DNA of 64,000 nt from the NCBI RefSeq assembly GCF_008932295.1, contig NZ_WBWA01000001.1:62001-126000 (forward strand). The letters run 5' to 3'. Made by a program: the position numbers and the translations under genes. Numbering within the stretch: the first letter of the stretch is position 1; every line of letters starts with the position of its first letter. Below the pieces are notes generated by a model, which was not told the DNA's origin, did not search any database, and saw only the letters and a program-made list of their open reading frames with translations. Of this stretch, positions 49,941-59,669 are shown piece after piece. The stretch is from Brucella tritici. GTDB lineage: Bacteria > Pseudomonadota > Alphaproteobacteria > Rhizobiales > Rhizobiaceae.

Positions 49941-51675
49941 CGCCGCCTCCAGTTCTGCCACCGCCTGACTTGCCGCCTCCCGGCTTTCCACCTGGTTTAT
50001 CGCCCGGCTTGTTTCCCGGTCCCCGACGCGGCCCATCGTTCGGGCGATCATCAAAACGACGAGTCTTATTGCCCGGTCCGCTGCTGCTGCGCGGGCCTGA
50101 ACGCGTATCACGGTCGGACGCACCAAAACGGCCTTCTCCACGCGGCCCGCCCGGCTTACCCGTCTTGCGACCCTCAAAGCCACCTTTACCGTGCTCTGCA
50201 GACCGCCCTTCCGTGTCGCGCAATTCCGCACGCTCGCGCTTGCCGGGACGACGTTCTTTGCGTCCATCCTCACGCGGCTCACGGCGCTCTGGACGTCCTT
50301 CTTCCGAACGATTTCCTTCCGGGCGCGGACGTTGTGGACGGGAATCCCTGTCAAAACGGCCTTCCGGACGCTTGTTGTAGCGGCGTTCGCCACCGTCTTC
50401 GCGGTCGCGGCCCTGCTCCTCTTCGCCAGCCCGGCGCGGCCGCATTTGCAGGTCGCCACTGAATTTTGCCGAACGATGCGGAACCTGGTGCTCTACACGA
50501 GGGGGCTTTGCAGCGGCCTTTTCGCCCTTGGGTCGCGCACCGGGAGCCATCCAGACATTGGCGTTCCCTCTACGGCGCGGCTCGACCTTCTCTGTCTTTT
50601 CTTCCCGTCCGCGACGACGTTCGGGGCGGCTCGAAATCCATTCCCGCTCACGCGGTGCCCGACGGGTTTCGCCCTCCTGCTCCGGCTGACCTTCTTCCAT
50701 CTCGCGGCGAGTGCGGCCCTGCACAGCAGCGTTCGAAAACTCGTTGAGAACGGGGGCATCAAAATCTGCGCCCGATTCCTCGATCAGCTTGTCACCCAAC
50801 TGATCCCGCAGGGTACGTCCCTTGATTTCGCGGACGGCGCCTTCTTCAAGATCGCCAAGCTGGAACGGGCCGAACGAAACACGAATAAGCCGCCCAACCG
50901 TAAGGCCCAGCGCGCCGAGAATGTTCTTCACTTCGCGGTTCTTGCCTTCACGCAACCCGATGGAAATCCAGACGTTAGCACCCTGTACGCGTTCAAGTTC
51001 GGCTTCAATGCTGCCGTAGAACACGCCATCAACCGCTATGCCGTTCTTCAGCTCATCCAGTTGCGGCTGGGTCACCTTGCCATGAGCGCGCACACGATAA
51101 CGGCGCAACCATCCGGTGGACGGCAGCTCCAGAACACGTGACAACCCGCCATCATTGGTCAGAAGAAGAAGCCCTTCGGTATTGATATCGAGCCGACCGA
51201 CCGATAGCACGCGCGGCATTTCCGCTGGCAATGCCTCAAAAACCGTTGCGCGGCCTTCGGGATCGCGATTTGTGGTCACCAAGCCTGCTGGCTTATGGTA
51301 CAGCCAGAGACGGGTACGCTCGGTTTGCTTCAACGGCTTGCCGTCGACCGTGATAATGTCAGTACGCTTGACATTGACAGCCGGGCTTTCCAGCACCTTG
51401 CCGTTCACAGCAATACGGCCAGCAGCAATCATCGTCTCAGCTTCACGACGTGAAGCTATGCCTGCCCGCGCCAGACGCTTGGCAATACGCTCACTCGTAT
51501 CCTCAGGCGCTTCAGTGCTGCGCGGTCCGAATTTTCGTGGCTTGTCACTCCCACCATCATCGCGGCGCGGACGGCTATCCCGGTCTTTATCGCGATCTGT
51601 CCGGCCGGGACGATCGGAGCGCCCTCCTCGGCCATAGGGACGCTTGCCGTCCTTGTTGTCGTCATCTGTAGTCAT
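49921..51675 (-). CDS. RluB-type 23S rRNA pseudouridine synthase with long Arg/Gly-rich tail
   Basis: A 584-residue protein in three parts: a charged N-terminal stretch (1-57), an S4 RNA-binding domain plus RsuA/RluB catalytic domain (about 58-300, catalytic Asp in RLDINTEGLLLL), and a low-complexity C-terminal extension of about 275 residues rich in Arg, Gly, Glu, Pro and Lys, ending GGGRTGGGGADRRR. Such extensions are common on alphaproteobacterial homologues and probably bind RNA. The gene overlaps rsmD by 20 bp, linking two rRNA-modifying enzymes. Confidence 0.9.
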   Translation of the reverse strand: MTTDDDNKDGKRPYGRGGRSDRPGRTDRDKDRDSRPRRDDGGSDKPRKFGPRSTEAPEDTSERIAKRLARAGIASRREAETMIAAGRIAVNGKVLESPAVNVKRTDIITVDGKPLKQTERTRLWLYHKPAGLVTTNRDPEGRATVFEALPAEMPRVLSVGRLDINTEGLLLLTNDGGLSRVLELPSTGWLRRYRVRAHGKVTQPQLDELKNGIAVDGVFYGSIEAELERVQGANVWISIGLREGKNREVKNILGALGLTVGRLIRVSFGPFQLGDLEEGAVREIKGRTLRDQLGDKLIEESGADFDAPVLNEFSNAAVQGRTRREMEEGQPEQEGETRRAPREREWISSRPERRRGREEKTEKVEPRRRGNANVWMAPGARPKGEKAAAKPPRVEHQVPHRSAKFSGDLQMRPRRAGEEEQGRDREDGGERRYNKRPEGRFDRDSRPQRPRPEGNRSEEGRPERREPREDGRKERRPGKRERAELRDTEGRSAEHGKGGFEGRKTGKPGGPRGEGRFGASDRDTRSGPRSSSGPGNKTRRFDDRPNDGPRRGPGNKPGDKPGGKPGGGKSGGGRTGGGGADRRR

Positions 51676-51865
51676 CTGGTATTGGCCTTTCAGCAGCGCT
51701 GCCGTGTCACCTTACACCTTTAATGACAGGCAAGGGACAGCCGGAAACAGGAACGCCGTATAAATCCGTTCGCAAATCGGTTTCGATTTCGAGAAATATG
51801 CAGTAACAAATCGTTCCATGGCTTGCGAGCGAAATTTCCGAAAGAGTGCATGAAATGGAACAGGC

Positions 51866-52342
51866 GTGAAAAAGAGTGCCGAAGCCCTGAGCCAAAATGT
51901 GGCTATTCCCATGGAGATCGCACTTGAAGAAGCACGGGCTGCGGGTATCCGCGGCGAAGTTCCGATTGGCGCAGCCATCGTGCATCAGGGTACAATCATC
52001 GCGCGGGCGGGCAACCGCACACGTGAACTCAATGATGTAACCGCACATGCTGAAGTGCTTGCAATTCGCGATGCTGGACGAGTTCTACAATCCGAGCGCC
52101 TGATCAACTGCGATCTTTATGTGACGCTGGAACCATGCGCGATGTGCGCAGCGGCCATTTCTTTTGCCCGTATCCGTCGTCTCTATTATGGCGCCTCCGA
52201 CCCGAAAGGAGGGGGCGTGGAGCACGGGTCGCGCTTTTATACGCAGCCTACCTGCCATCACATTCCGGATGTTTACACAGGGTTTTCGGAAGGTGATGTC
52301 AGCAGGATACTAAGAGATTTTTTTAGAAACAAACGCACTTAA
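51866..52342 (+). CDS. tadA: tRNA-specific adenosine deaminase
   Basis: A zinc-dependent deaminase converting adenosine-34 to inosine in tRNA-Arg(ACG). The HAE motif (TAHAEVLAIR) and PCxxC (LEPCAMCAAAISFARI) are intact. The listed GTG start (51866) gives 158 residues; an ATG at 51911 would give 143 and begins at the conserved MEIALEEARAAG. Neither has a strong ribosome-binding site. It runs divergently from the pseudouridine synthase gene. Confidence 0.93.
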   Translation: MKKSAEALSQNVAIPMEIALEEARAAGIRGEVPIGAAIVHQGTIIARAGNRTRELNDVTAHAEVLAIRDAGRVLQSERLINCDLYVTLEPCAMCAAAISFARIRRLYYGASDPKGGGVEHGSRFYTQPTCHHIPDVYTGFSEGDVSRILRDFFRNKRT

Positions 52343-52366
52343 CTCAGATAAACTTAAAATGACAAC

Positions 52367-52406
52367 TGATCTTGGCAATCAACTCATGAGTCGACTGCCA
52401 AGATCA
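52367..52406. terminator. Hairpin with nested palindrome between tadA and a small secreted-peptide gene
   Basis: TGATCTTGGCA (52367-52377) and TGCCAAGATCA (52396-52406) form a perfect 11-bp stem. Its 18-nt loop contains a second palindrome, ACTCATGAGT (52382-52391), and AATAATATTATT (52409-52420) follows. It separates two convergent genes and is probably a bidirectional terminator, though U-runs are weak. Confidence 0.6.
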
Positions 52407-52422
52407 ATAATAATATTATTCA

Positions 52423-52608
52423 TCAATTTCCGCTGTGAGGCGGCTGCGCCGCCATCTCGCAAATCTTTTCCGGAATCCCGTCCTTGTAGATGATTTTGCA
52501 AGCCGCTTTACATATGTCCGTTCCAAATGGAAGTTGTTCACAAGCCATTGCTGGAATAGTTGTGAAAATAGCGGAAGAAATAACAATATAACTAAAAATG
52601 TTCTTCAT
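52423..52608 (-). CDS. Small secreted Cys-rich peptide, unknown function
   Basis: A 61-residue product with a clear signal peptide (MKNIFSYIVISSAIFTTIPAMA) and a predicted mature peptide of about 39 residues containing four cysteines (C.., DICKAAC, EKIC), enough for two disulfides. AAAAGGA lies 8 nt before the ATG at 52608. The region is markedly richer in A+T than its neighbours. I do not recognise the family; a periplasmic or secreted small protein is the simplest reading. Confidence 0.55.
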   Translation of the reverse strand: MKNIFSYIVISSAIFTTIPAMACEQLPFGTDICKAACKIIYKDGIPEKICEMAAQPPHSGN

Positions 52609-52749
52609 CACAAATATCCTTTTAATTTCAACTTACAGATAAAATTAAACGCTTATTTCGATAGAACATCAATTACAATTTTTACGCTTAATAATTACAG
52701 GCCAGAAAAAATGGACACCTTATACCCCATTATGCGCTGCACATTGACT

Positions 52750-53313
52750 TTAGGTACCAGACTTTTTCCCTACTGCCATAAAGTGCAAGGTATTATCTCG
52801 CAGCACAAAATGATGAATAAGAGCCATCAGAACATGTCCCGCAACGACTGCGAGCAAAGCCCATCCCAATAAGCCGTGCAATGCGTTACCAGGAGCGGTC
52901 AGCATGGCATTTTGCACACCGGTCTGCTCAAAAATCCGAATGCCAAGGAACGAGAAGGCTCGCCCGCTGCCATAGGTACGCAGCAAAGCCAAGACCGGAA
53001 CGGCGAACATCAGTCCATAGATAACAAGATGCCCAAGGGCAGCCAACTTGCCAACATGGCCCGACTTATGCGGACGTCGACCCGAATTCAGCACTCCCCA
53101 TATTCCGCGCAATAGCACCAACACCAGAAGCGCAAAGCCAAGCTGGTGATGAGCCGACCAGAAGACACTATAAATCGTTGTATCTTTAGCTACGACGCGC
53201 AAGATTGCGGACAGAAACTGCCAAAGAAACAAAAAAGCCATCAGCCAGTGAAGAGCTCTACTGATCCGGCCATATCCTGACGGCGTGTCCCAGATAGTGT
53301 TCGTATTGTTCAT
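52750..53313 (-). CDS. Cytochrome b561 family protein
   Basis: A 187-residue four-helix membrane cytochrome of the CybB type. Histidines in ALHWLMAF, WSAHHQLGF, NALHGLLGW and AGHVLMALIHHF are positioned to ligate two b haems. It likely passes electrons to or from the quinone pool or scavenges superoxide, as CybB does in E. coli. The start ATG at 53313 follows ACAAGGTG. It stands alone in an AT-rich stretch. Confidence 0.88.
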   Translation of the reverse strand: MNNTNTIWDTPSGYGRISRALHWLMAFLFLWQFLSAILRVVAKDTTIYSVFWSAHHQLGFALLVLVLLRGIWGVLNSGRRPHKSGHVGKLAALGHLVIYGLMFAVPVLALLRTYGSGRAFSFLGIRIFEQTGVQNAMLTAPGNALHGLLGWALLAVVAGHVLMALIHHFVLRDNTLHFMAVGKKSGT

Positions 53314-53469
53314 CAAATCGCACCTTGTATCTCAAGTTGGTATGGTACGATTTGCATCAAAGAAATCTTTGATTGAAATCAAATATACGTCAGAACCATA
53401 AACATTAAAAAAATTTAATTATTCTTGAAGGAGAGCAGCAACCAAAGAAACGACAGTTTCTTCCCATAA

Positions 53470-53505
53470 AATAAGCCGCAGCAATTTTATTTACCGCGGC
53501 TTATT
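53470..53505 (-). terminator. Probable terminator of the lipoprotein gene
   Basis: AATAAGCCGC (53470-53479) and GCGGCTTATT (53496-53505) form a perfect 10-bp stem with a 16-nt AT-rich loop, 26 bp past the lipoprotein stop. On the minus strand it leads into TTATTTTATGG. Confidence 0.6.
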
Positions 53506-53531
53506 GTCAAGAAGATATACTCAAGGAACGA

Positions 53532-54206
53532 TTAGTTCCAAGGCAGATAATCACGCCAACCTTTGGATTTCCCTGCGGCTTTCTTGCGCTCACGTTCCTT
53601 TTGCGCCTCGTCCGTACCCAACTCGCCGACTGCTGCGGTTGATGCTGGTTCACGATAAGTAAGAGGTGGCTCACTCAAATAGCGACGTGTCGTTGAGGAG
53701 CCTTGAGTTTGTTGCTCACGAGCTGCCTTGTAAGCTGCAACCTTTGCCGGGTCGAATGTCGGTGTACGGGATTCATAGTCTTCACGGCGGCTATTACCAC
53801 GCGGCAAGGCTGCCTGAATGTTGGATGCTACCGGGCCGTCCTGCACGACCGGCGACACAAAGTTCGGATCGTCGCGGTTCGCAGTAATCTCGTCACGCAA
53901 ACGTTTACGGCGCTGTTCCGGTGATTCTGGCCAATTTGGATCGTTGGCATTGGCGACGCTTTGCTGAGGAGCTGGCAACTGGCCTTTATCACCCGGAGCA
54001 GGCCGAACCAGATCGGGACGCGGCTTATAATCGATCCGCTCTTTCTTGTTCTTGCCCTGTCCGAAGCTCGCCATATTCGACACGTCGTCAAAGAGCTGGG
54101 CCCCTGCGGTCTTGTCAGTTCCATAGGTCGGCGAAGAAACGCAGCCAGACAGCGAAACGCCCGCTATCGCTGTGATAAGTACCAGAACTCGTCCTTCAAT
54201 CTTCAT
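53532..54206 (-). CDS. Putative lipoprotein, unknown function
   Basis: A 224-residue protein with a lipoprotein signal (MKIEGRVLVLITAIAGVSLSGC, lipobox LSGC) and a hydrophilic, Pro/Gln/Arg-rich, probably disordered mature part ending WRDYLPWN. No catalytic motif is seen. The start at 54206 is chosen so that the signal peptide is N-terminal; the longer frame adds 48 unlikely residues. It lies downstream of ileS in the same direction, with about 250 bp between. Confidence 0.75.
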   Translation of the reverse strand: MKIEGRVLVLITAIAGVSLSGCVSSPTYGTDKTAGAQLFDDVSNMASFGQGKNKKERIDYKPRPDLVRPAPGDKGQLPAPQQSVANANDPNWPESPEQRRKRLRDEITANRDDPNFVSPVVQDGPVASNIQAALPRGNSRREDYESRTPTFDPAKVAAYKAAREQQTQGSSTTRRYLSEPPLTYREPASTAAVGELGTDEAQKERERKKAAGKSKGWRDYLPWN

Positions 54207-54459
54207 TAGCGCCACTTCTTTTACGCTTGTCGATCTTATCTTCACCAAAATTTGCTCTCGCAAGCCCTGACTGAAGAAACCGGCAACTCCAAGGCAGATA
54301 TTGAAATTATCTGAGGAATGCCTTGTACATGAGTGCACCCCATGCGGCAATCCGATGTTAACCGCTATTTCACCATGTCTGAAGCGAGGTTTGCAACCCC
54401 GTTTCCGCTCAAAACGCCCCCGGCATAAGTGACACCGAGGGCAAATCCTTTGAATTCAA

Positions 54460-57372
54460 TCAGACGTCCAGCTTGCCGAGCGCCTTGAGTTCACGAAGCG
54501 CACCGGCATCTCGCGCCGAGACCTCTGGGAACTCGGGATCAGAACCAACATCCGTTGTATACCGCCATGAGCGAGCGCACTTCTCACCTTCGGCGCGTGC
54601 GGACACAACAGCCACGCCCTTCACATCACCGAGTGTGAAAGCGCCTTCCGGTGCTACCGCGTCACTCAATGATATGCCACTGGTGATGCAGATTTCCGCG
54701 AAATCGAGACCGTCGAGCGAATCGGTCAAGCTCTTGTCGGAAATATAGACGACCGGAGCGGCTTCCAGCGACGACCCAATACGCTTGTCCGCACGCTCCA
54801 GTTCGAGAGCCCCGGTCACGACACGACGAACTGCACGAACCTTGCGCCACTTTTCGGCCAATACATCATCCCGCCATTCCGCGGGTGTCAGACGGAACTG
54901 TTCGGCGTGAACCGAAACTGACTGCGGATAACGGTCGAGCCAAGCTTCTTCCATGGTGAAAGGCAACATCGGTGCGAGCCAGGTCGTCAGGCGGTCGAAA
55001 ATTTCACGCACGGTCTGGAGTGCAGCTTTGCGGCGGGTGCTCGACGGAGCATCACAGTAAAGCGCATCCTTGCGGATATCGAAATAGAAAGCCGAAAGTT
55101 CGACATTCATGAAATCGATGAGCGTACGGGCAATGCGCTTGAAATCGAACGTGTCATAGCCGGAGCGTACAACCTCATCCAACTCTGTCAGACGGTGTAG
55201 CATCAGGCGCTCAAGTTCGGGCAGGTCAGCATGAGCGACGTTTTCGCCTTCGTCATGTGCCAGCGTGCCCAGCATCCAGCGGATGGTATTGCGCAGCTTG
55301 CGATAGGCGTCGATATTGGTCTGGATGATGCTCTTGCCGAGGCGCTGATCTTCCCAATAATCAGTGGTCATAACCCAGAGACGCAAAATATCCGCACCGG
55401 ATTCCTTGATGACGTCCTGCGGCGTGACGGTATTGCCGAGCGACTTCGACATCTTCTTGCCGTGCTCATCCATGGTGAAACCATGGGTCACGACGGAATT
55501 ATACGGCGCACGGCCGCGCGTGCCGCAGCTTTCCAGAAGCGACGAGTGGAACCAGCCACGATGCTGGTCAGAGCCCTCCAGATAGACATCAGCCGGCCAT
55601 TTCATATCTGGACGGTCTTCCAGCGTGAACGTGTGCGTCGAACCGGAATCGAACCACACGTCTAGGATGTCACGCACCTGCGTCCAGCCTTCATTGGATC
55701 GGCTTCCGAGGAAGCGCTCGCGCGCGCCTTCAGCAAACCAGGCATCCGCCCCTTCGGCCTCAAAAGCATCGAGAATACGCTTGTTGACTGCATCATCCTG
55801 AAGAATATTGCCTTCTTCATCTACAAAAACGCAGATCGGCACACCCCAGGCGCGCTGGCGCGACAGAACCCAGTCCGGACGACCCTCGATCATCGAGCGC
55901 AGGCGGGTTTGACCGGCTGCTGGTACGAAACGCGTATCGTCAATTGCCTTCAACGCGCGCGAACGCAAGGTCGTACCGTCACCGAGATTCTTATCCATAT
56001 AGACGAACCACTGCGGCGTGTTGCGGAAGATGACCTGCTTCTTCGAGCGCCACGAATGCGGATAGGAGTGTTTCAGGCGGCCGCGGGCGAAGAGCTTGTC
56101 ATCGGCGATAAGCTGATCCATCACCGACCTGTTGGCGTCGCCCTTCTTGCCGTTATCGTCGATCACGCGTGCGGCGCCGCCTTCACGGTCCGGACCGAAT
56201 CCCGGTGCATCCTTGGTATAAAAGCCGTCATCACCAACAGGGAACGGGATGCTCGGATCGATACCTCGTGCTTCCAGTTCACGAACATTGTTCATCCAGG
56301 CTTCAAAGTCTTCACGACCATGGCTTGGCGCGGTGTGGACGAAGCCCGTACCGGCATCGTCGGTCACATGATCACCGTCGAGCATCGGAACCGCGAACTC
56401 ATAGCCGCCCGCAAAACCCTTCAGTGGGTGATCGAGGACGATCTTGCCAAGTTCGTCTGCGGAAATACCGCGCAGGCGCTTGAACTGGAGTTTTGCCTTG
56501 GCGAAGCTTTCTTCAGCCAGCTTGTCGGCGAAGATGAGCTTTTCGCCCGGACGCGGGCCAAAATCGTTCTCGGCTTCCGTGACTTCGTAAAGCCCATATT
56601 CGATACGCGACGAATAGGACACGGCGCGGTTACCGGGGATGGTCCACGGTGTGGTCGTCCAGATCACCACGGCGCTGCCGGAGAGATCGTTTTGTCCGGC
56701 GACAGGGAACTTGACCCAGATCATATCCGACTCGACATCGTGATATTCGACTTCGGCTTCCGCGAGTGCAGTGCGTTCCACGACCGACCACATCACCGGC
56801 TTGGAACCGCGATAAAGCTGCCCGGAAGCCGCAAACTTCAAAAGTTCGCCAGCGATACGCGATTCAGCGTGGAAGTTCATCGTGGTGTACGGATTTTCAA
56901 AGTCGCCAAGAATTGCAAGGCGCTTGAACTCCTCCGTCTGGACCTTGATCCAGTTGGAAGCGAATTCACGACATTCCCGGCGGAATTCGTTGATCGGAAC
57001 TTCGTCCTTGTTCTTGCCCTCGGCGCGATATTTTTCCTCGATCTTCCATTCAATCGGCAGACCGTGGCAATCCCAACCCGGAACGTAATTCGAATTGTAT
57101 CCGCGCATCTGGAAGGAGCGCGTGATGACATCCTTGAGGATTTTGTTCAGCGCGTGGCCAATATGGATGTTGCCGTTAGCATAGGGCGGACCGTCGTGGA
57201 GTACGTAAAGTGGGCGGTCTTTCGCCTGCTCACGAAGTTTTTTATAGAGGTTCATACCCTCCCAACGCTCAACGAAGAGCGGTTCGCGCTGCGGCAGGCC
57301 AGCACGCATCGGGAATTCGGTCTGCGGCAGATAAAGGGTTTTGGAATAATCGATTTTGGTCGTCTCAGTCAT
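54460..57372 (-). CDS. ileS: Isoleucyl-tRNA synthetase
   Basis: A 970-residue class I aminoacyl-tRNA synthetase. The HIGH motif is at 70-73 ([10 protein letters not shown]) and KMSKS occurs in [10 protein letters not shown]; the CP1 editing domain lies between. The C-terminal zinc-finger remnant reads EKCARSW, with the second Cys replaced by Ser, and no further zinc Cys pair follows, a degenerate form. No lspA gene follows, although lspA is a common ileS neighbour in other bacteria. Confidence 0.97.
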   Translation of the reverse strand: MTETTKIDYSKTLYLPQTEFPMRAGLPQREPLFVERWEGMNLYKKLREQAKDRPLYVLHDGPPYANGNIHIGHALNKILKDVITRSFQMRGYNSNYVPGWDCHGLPIEWKIEEKYRAEGKNKDEVPINEFRRECREFASNWIKVQTEEFKRLAILGDFENPYTTMNFHAESRIAGELLKFAASGQLYRGSKPVMWSVVERTALAEAEVEYHDVESDMIWVKFPVAGQNDLSGSAVVIWTTTPWTIPGNRAVSYSSRIEYGLYEVTEAENDFGPRPGEKLIFADKLAEESFAKAKLQFKRLRGISADELGKIVLDHPLKGFAGGYEFAVPMLDGDHVTDDAGTGFVHTAPSHGREDFEAWMNNVRELEARGIDPSIPFPVGDDGFYTKDAPGFGPDREGGAARVIDDNGKKGDANRSVMDQLIADDKLFARGRLKHSYPHSWRSKKQVIFRNTPQWFVYMDKNLGDGTTLRSRALKAIDDTRFVPAAGQTRLRSMIEGRPDWVLSRQRAWGVPICVFVDEEGNILQDDAVNKRILDAFEAEGADAWFAEGARERFLGSRSNEGWTQVRDILDVWFDSGSTHTFTLEDRPDMKWPADVYLEGSDQHRGWFHSSLLESCGTRGRAPYNSVVTHGFTMDEHGKKMSKSLGNTVTPQDVIKESGADILRLWVMTTDYWEDQRLGKSIIQTNIDAYRKLRNTIRWMLGTLAHDEGENVAHADLPELERLMLHRLTELDEVVRSGYDTFDFKRIARTLIDFMNVELSAFYFDIRKDALYCDAPSSTRRKAALQTVREIFDRLTTWLAPMLPFTMEEAWLDRYPQSVSVHAEQFRLTPAEWRDDVLAEKWRKVRAVRRVVTGALELERADKRIGSSLEAAPVVYISDKSLTDSLDGLDFAEICITSGISLSDAVAPEGAFTLGDVKGVAVVSARAEGEKCARSWRYTTDVGSDPEFPEVSARDAGALRELKALGKLDV

Positions 57373-57677
57373 GAGGGTATTCGCCTGTAAAGCCCCAGCC
57401 AGAGGTGGCGGGCATGTGGATCAAAGAAAACAGGGACTGTAGAGCACAGCCGGTCGCTCCCGGACCTCCGCGCCAGAAATTGCCTGGCAAAGCAGCCATT
57501 CAGGCAAAGCGGGAGGCCGGGCCAATAATTCGTATGGCCGTCATGATAAGCCGAAAATCCGTCATCATGGGCACGCTTTTAGCAATGAGCTTCGCAGGAA
57601 TAAAGAGGCCATCGGGGCAAAGACGCAATAAAACTGCATCCCCGCCCCTGAAAATGTTCACATTTATGCCGCTGAGA
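57373..57677. other. Intergenic region upstream of ileS
   Basis: About 305 bp between the ileS start and the MipA-like gene stop. It must hold the ileS promoter. I see only an imperfect palindromic AAATGTTCACATTT-like stretch near 57651-57665 and no convincing gene, T-box (not expected in this group) or strong terminator. Open frames crossing it lack coding character. Confidence 0.5.
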
Positions 57678-58523
57678 TCAGTCCAGCGAGAAATCGAAAC
57701 GGTAAGTCGCAGAAACGCCAACCATGAATTGGTTCGGGGATCCGCGTTCCTTCACGATGCTTGAATCCTTCGCAGGTCCTTGCAGACGACTATATTCACC
57801 AAACAGACTGGTATCGATCTTGTCAGTCGCCTTCCACGTGATCGCTCCGCCAACGCCTGCGGACTTAAAGCCACTGCCCGGGTTATATTCTGATAGGCCG
57901 GATGCGGCTGCTTCTTCGGCATCTACTCCGAAATAAGTCTTGAAGTAATCCTTTGAAGCGAAGGTAGCTCGCGGGCCACCCGAAACGCGAACAGTCGGCG
58001 TAACATCATAGAATGCATCGGCAGCAATATCGGCCACCACGCCCTTATGTGCACGAATACCTTGACGCACTTCGCCGCGCACACGCAGCCAGTCGGTAGG
58101 ATAAACGTCAACAAACGCACCGGCTTCACCACCGAACTTTGTATCTTTCAGGCCGTGAATATCATCATCTCGTTCGAACAACAGCTTTCCAGCGAGACCC
58201 ACGCGGAAGCGATCATTGTCAATCACAGCGAAGGATACGTTGTCATTTCTTGACGAGAAGCGCGTCGCTTCCCCCTGTCGGCCAAGCGAGATGAGCGGCT
58301 GAGCAGAAAAGCGATATTTATTCGAGCCTTCGAACTTCGGAGCGACGAGGCCCGCCGCACCAACCTTGAGATACCAATCTCCGGACCAGAAATGCTTGCG
58401 GGCAGGTTGAACCGTTTCTGCTGCATAAATATCAGTTTGTTGTACATCGGCAGAAAAAGCGAGCGAATTACACGTCAGGAATGCAGCACCTGCAACGAGC
58501 GCCAGAGAAACAATACGTGCCAC
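57678..58523 (-). CDS. MipA/OmpV-family outer-membrane protein (GTG start)
   Basis: A 281-residue beta-barrel protein of the MltA-interacting/OmpV family: a signal peptide (ARIVSLALVAGAAFLTCNSLAFSA), then alternating amphipathic strands, and a C-terminal aromatic ending (ATYRFDFSLD) typical of outer-membrane insertion. The start at GTG 58523 is preferred because TTGGAG lies 6 nt upstream and the signal peptide then begins correctly. Family members act in cell-wall scaffolding or as porins; the role here is unknown. Confidence 0.83.
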   Translation of the reverse strand: MARIVSLALVAGAAFLTCNSLAFSADVQQTDIYAAETVQPARKHFWSGDWYLKVGAAGLVAPKFEGSNKYRFSAQPLISLGRQGEATRFSSRNDNVSFAVIDNDRFRVGLAGKLLFERDDDIHGLKDTKFGGEAGAFVDVYPTDWLRVRGEVRQGIRAHKGVVADIAADAFYDVTPTVRVSGGPRATFASKDYFKTYFGVDAEEAAASGLSEYNPGSGFKSAGVGGAITWKATDKIDTSLFGEYSRLQGPAKDSSIVKERGSPNQFMVGVSATYRFDFSLD

Positions 58524-58637
58524 ATTAAACTCCAACAAAAAGCGCCCCAACAAGTTTTGAGGCATTTATCCCTTTTTGTCGAGAATAAGTAAAATTTGAT
58601 TTAAATCTTAAGTGGAAAACGAAACCAGGATTTCGCC

Positions 58638-59627
58638 TCACTCAAAAGAAAGCAAACGATCCAGTTCCGAAAGTGGTTTCGCACTTGCAAGCAGGGCTCG
58701 CGCTTCTGCATCGTCGTGCCTCATCTGCTCGATAAGCGGATCAAGGCCGTCAAACTTGATCTCGCCACGTAGAAACCCGAAGAAAGATACACAAGCGGTC
58801 TCACCATAAAGATCGCCCGAAAAATCAAACAGGAAGGTTTCCAGAAGGGGTATACCGTCACTATCGACAGTCGGGCGACGACCGAAACTTGCGACCCCAT
58901 CGTAAAGGTCGCCATTCTCGCGCCTGAACCTGACGGCATAGATTCCGTGCTTCAGGCCTGCCTGCGCGTCGATTTTCATATTGGCGGTCGGGAATCCGAG
59001 TGTTCGACCGAGCTTCTTCCCGTGAATAACTTCGCCGCAGGCCATATAGCGATAACCAAGAAGTCCTGCTGCTTGAACAACATCACCTTCGCAAAGCAGA
59101 TTTCTTATGCGGGTGGATGAGACAAGATTGGCACCTTCATCAGTGAAGGCATCAACCAGAGTAACCGTGAAACCAGCATCTTTACCGGCCTTTTGAAGAA
59201 ACTCCGGTGTCCCGCGCCGGCCTTTGCCGAAATGAAAATCGTACCCGGTGACCACACAGCTTGCGTGCAATCGCTCGACCAGAATGTGCTCGACGAAATC
59301 TTCCGCCGAGCGGGATGAGAACTCACCGGTAAACGGCTGTTCAACAACGGCATCAAATCCCATCAGACGCAGTATTTCTGCCTTCTTCGCCGCCGCAGTC
59401 AGACGATCGATTGGCGCGTCGGGCTTGAAAAAACTGCGTGGGTGCGGCTCGAAAGTCAGAACCACCGCTGGCAGGTCGTGCTTTCCGGCGATCTCCAGCG
59501 CGCGCTCGAGTACGGCCTGATGGCCGCGATGGACACCATCGAAATTACCGATTGCCACCACACAATTCCGCAAGCGTTCCGGCAAGGAATCCGTTCCAGA
59601 AAGGCGCAGAAAGTGGGATTTGGTCAT
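58638..59627 (-). CDS. ribF: Bifunctional riboflavin kinase/FMN adenylyltransferase
   Basis: A 329-residue enzyme making FMN and FAD. The N-terminal FAD synthetase domain shows IGNFDGVHRGHQAVL (nucleotidyltransferase HxGH-like) and the C-terminal riboflavin kinase domain shows GRTLGFPTANMKID. Length is normal. It lies 42 bp downstream of the HAD hydrolase gene on the same strand. Confidence 0.95.
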   Translation of the reverse strand: MTKSHFLRLSGTDSLPERLRNCVVAIGNFDGVHRGHQAVLERALEIAGKHDLPAVVLTFEPHPRSFFKPDAPIDRLTAAAKKAEILRLMGFDAVVEQPFTGEFSSRSAEDFVEHILVERLHASCVVTGYDFHFGKGRRGTPEFLQKAGKDAGFTVTLVDAFTDEGANLVSSTRIRNLLCEGDVVQAAGLLGYRYMACGEVIHGKKLGRTLGFPTANMKIDAQAGLKHGIYAVRFRRENGDLYDGVASFGRRPTVDSDGIPLLETFLFDFSGDLYGETACVSFFGFLRGEIKFDGLDPLIEQMRHDDAEARALLASAKPLSELDRLLSFE

Positions 59628-59669
59628 CTTAATCTGGACTTCGATTGATCGTAACGAGATTGCTGAGGT

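Noticed and set aside
49941..50459. N-terminal extension of rsmD in an open frame of 360 codons
   Set aside because: The upstream part reads the Arg/Gly-rich tail of the pseudouridine synthase in another frame; the GTG at 49940 with a strong ribosome-binding site gives the normal RsmD length.
49950..50700. Repetitive look of the pseudouridine synthase tail as a possible CRISPR or tandem-repeat array
   Set aside because: No fixed-length direct repeats with unique spacers; it is low-complexity coding sequence.
54207..54459. Search for lspA between ileS and the lipoprotein gene
   Set aside because: The gap is only about 250 bp and no signal peptidase II motif is present on either strand.
55909..57390. 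493-codon open frame on the plus strand opposite ileS
   Set aside because: It is entirely antisense to a well-conserved ileS and has no recognisable motif; long antisense frames are expected in GC-rich coding DNA.
57405..57764. 119-codon plus-strand frame in the region upstream of ileS
   Set aside because: It runs into the 3' end of the MipA-like gene antisense, lacks a ribosome-binding site and has no recognisable features.
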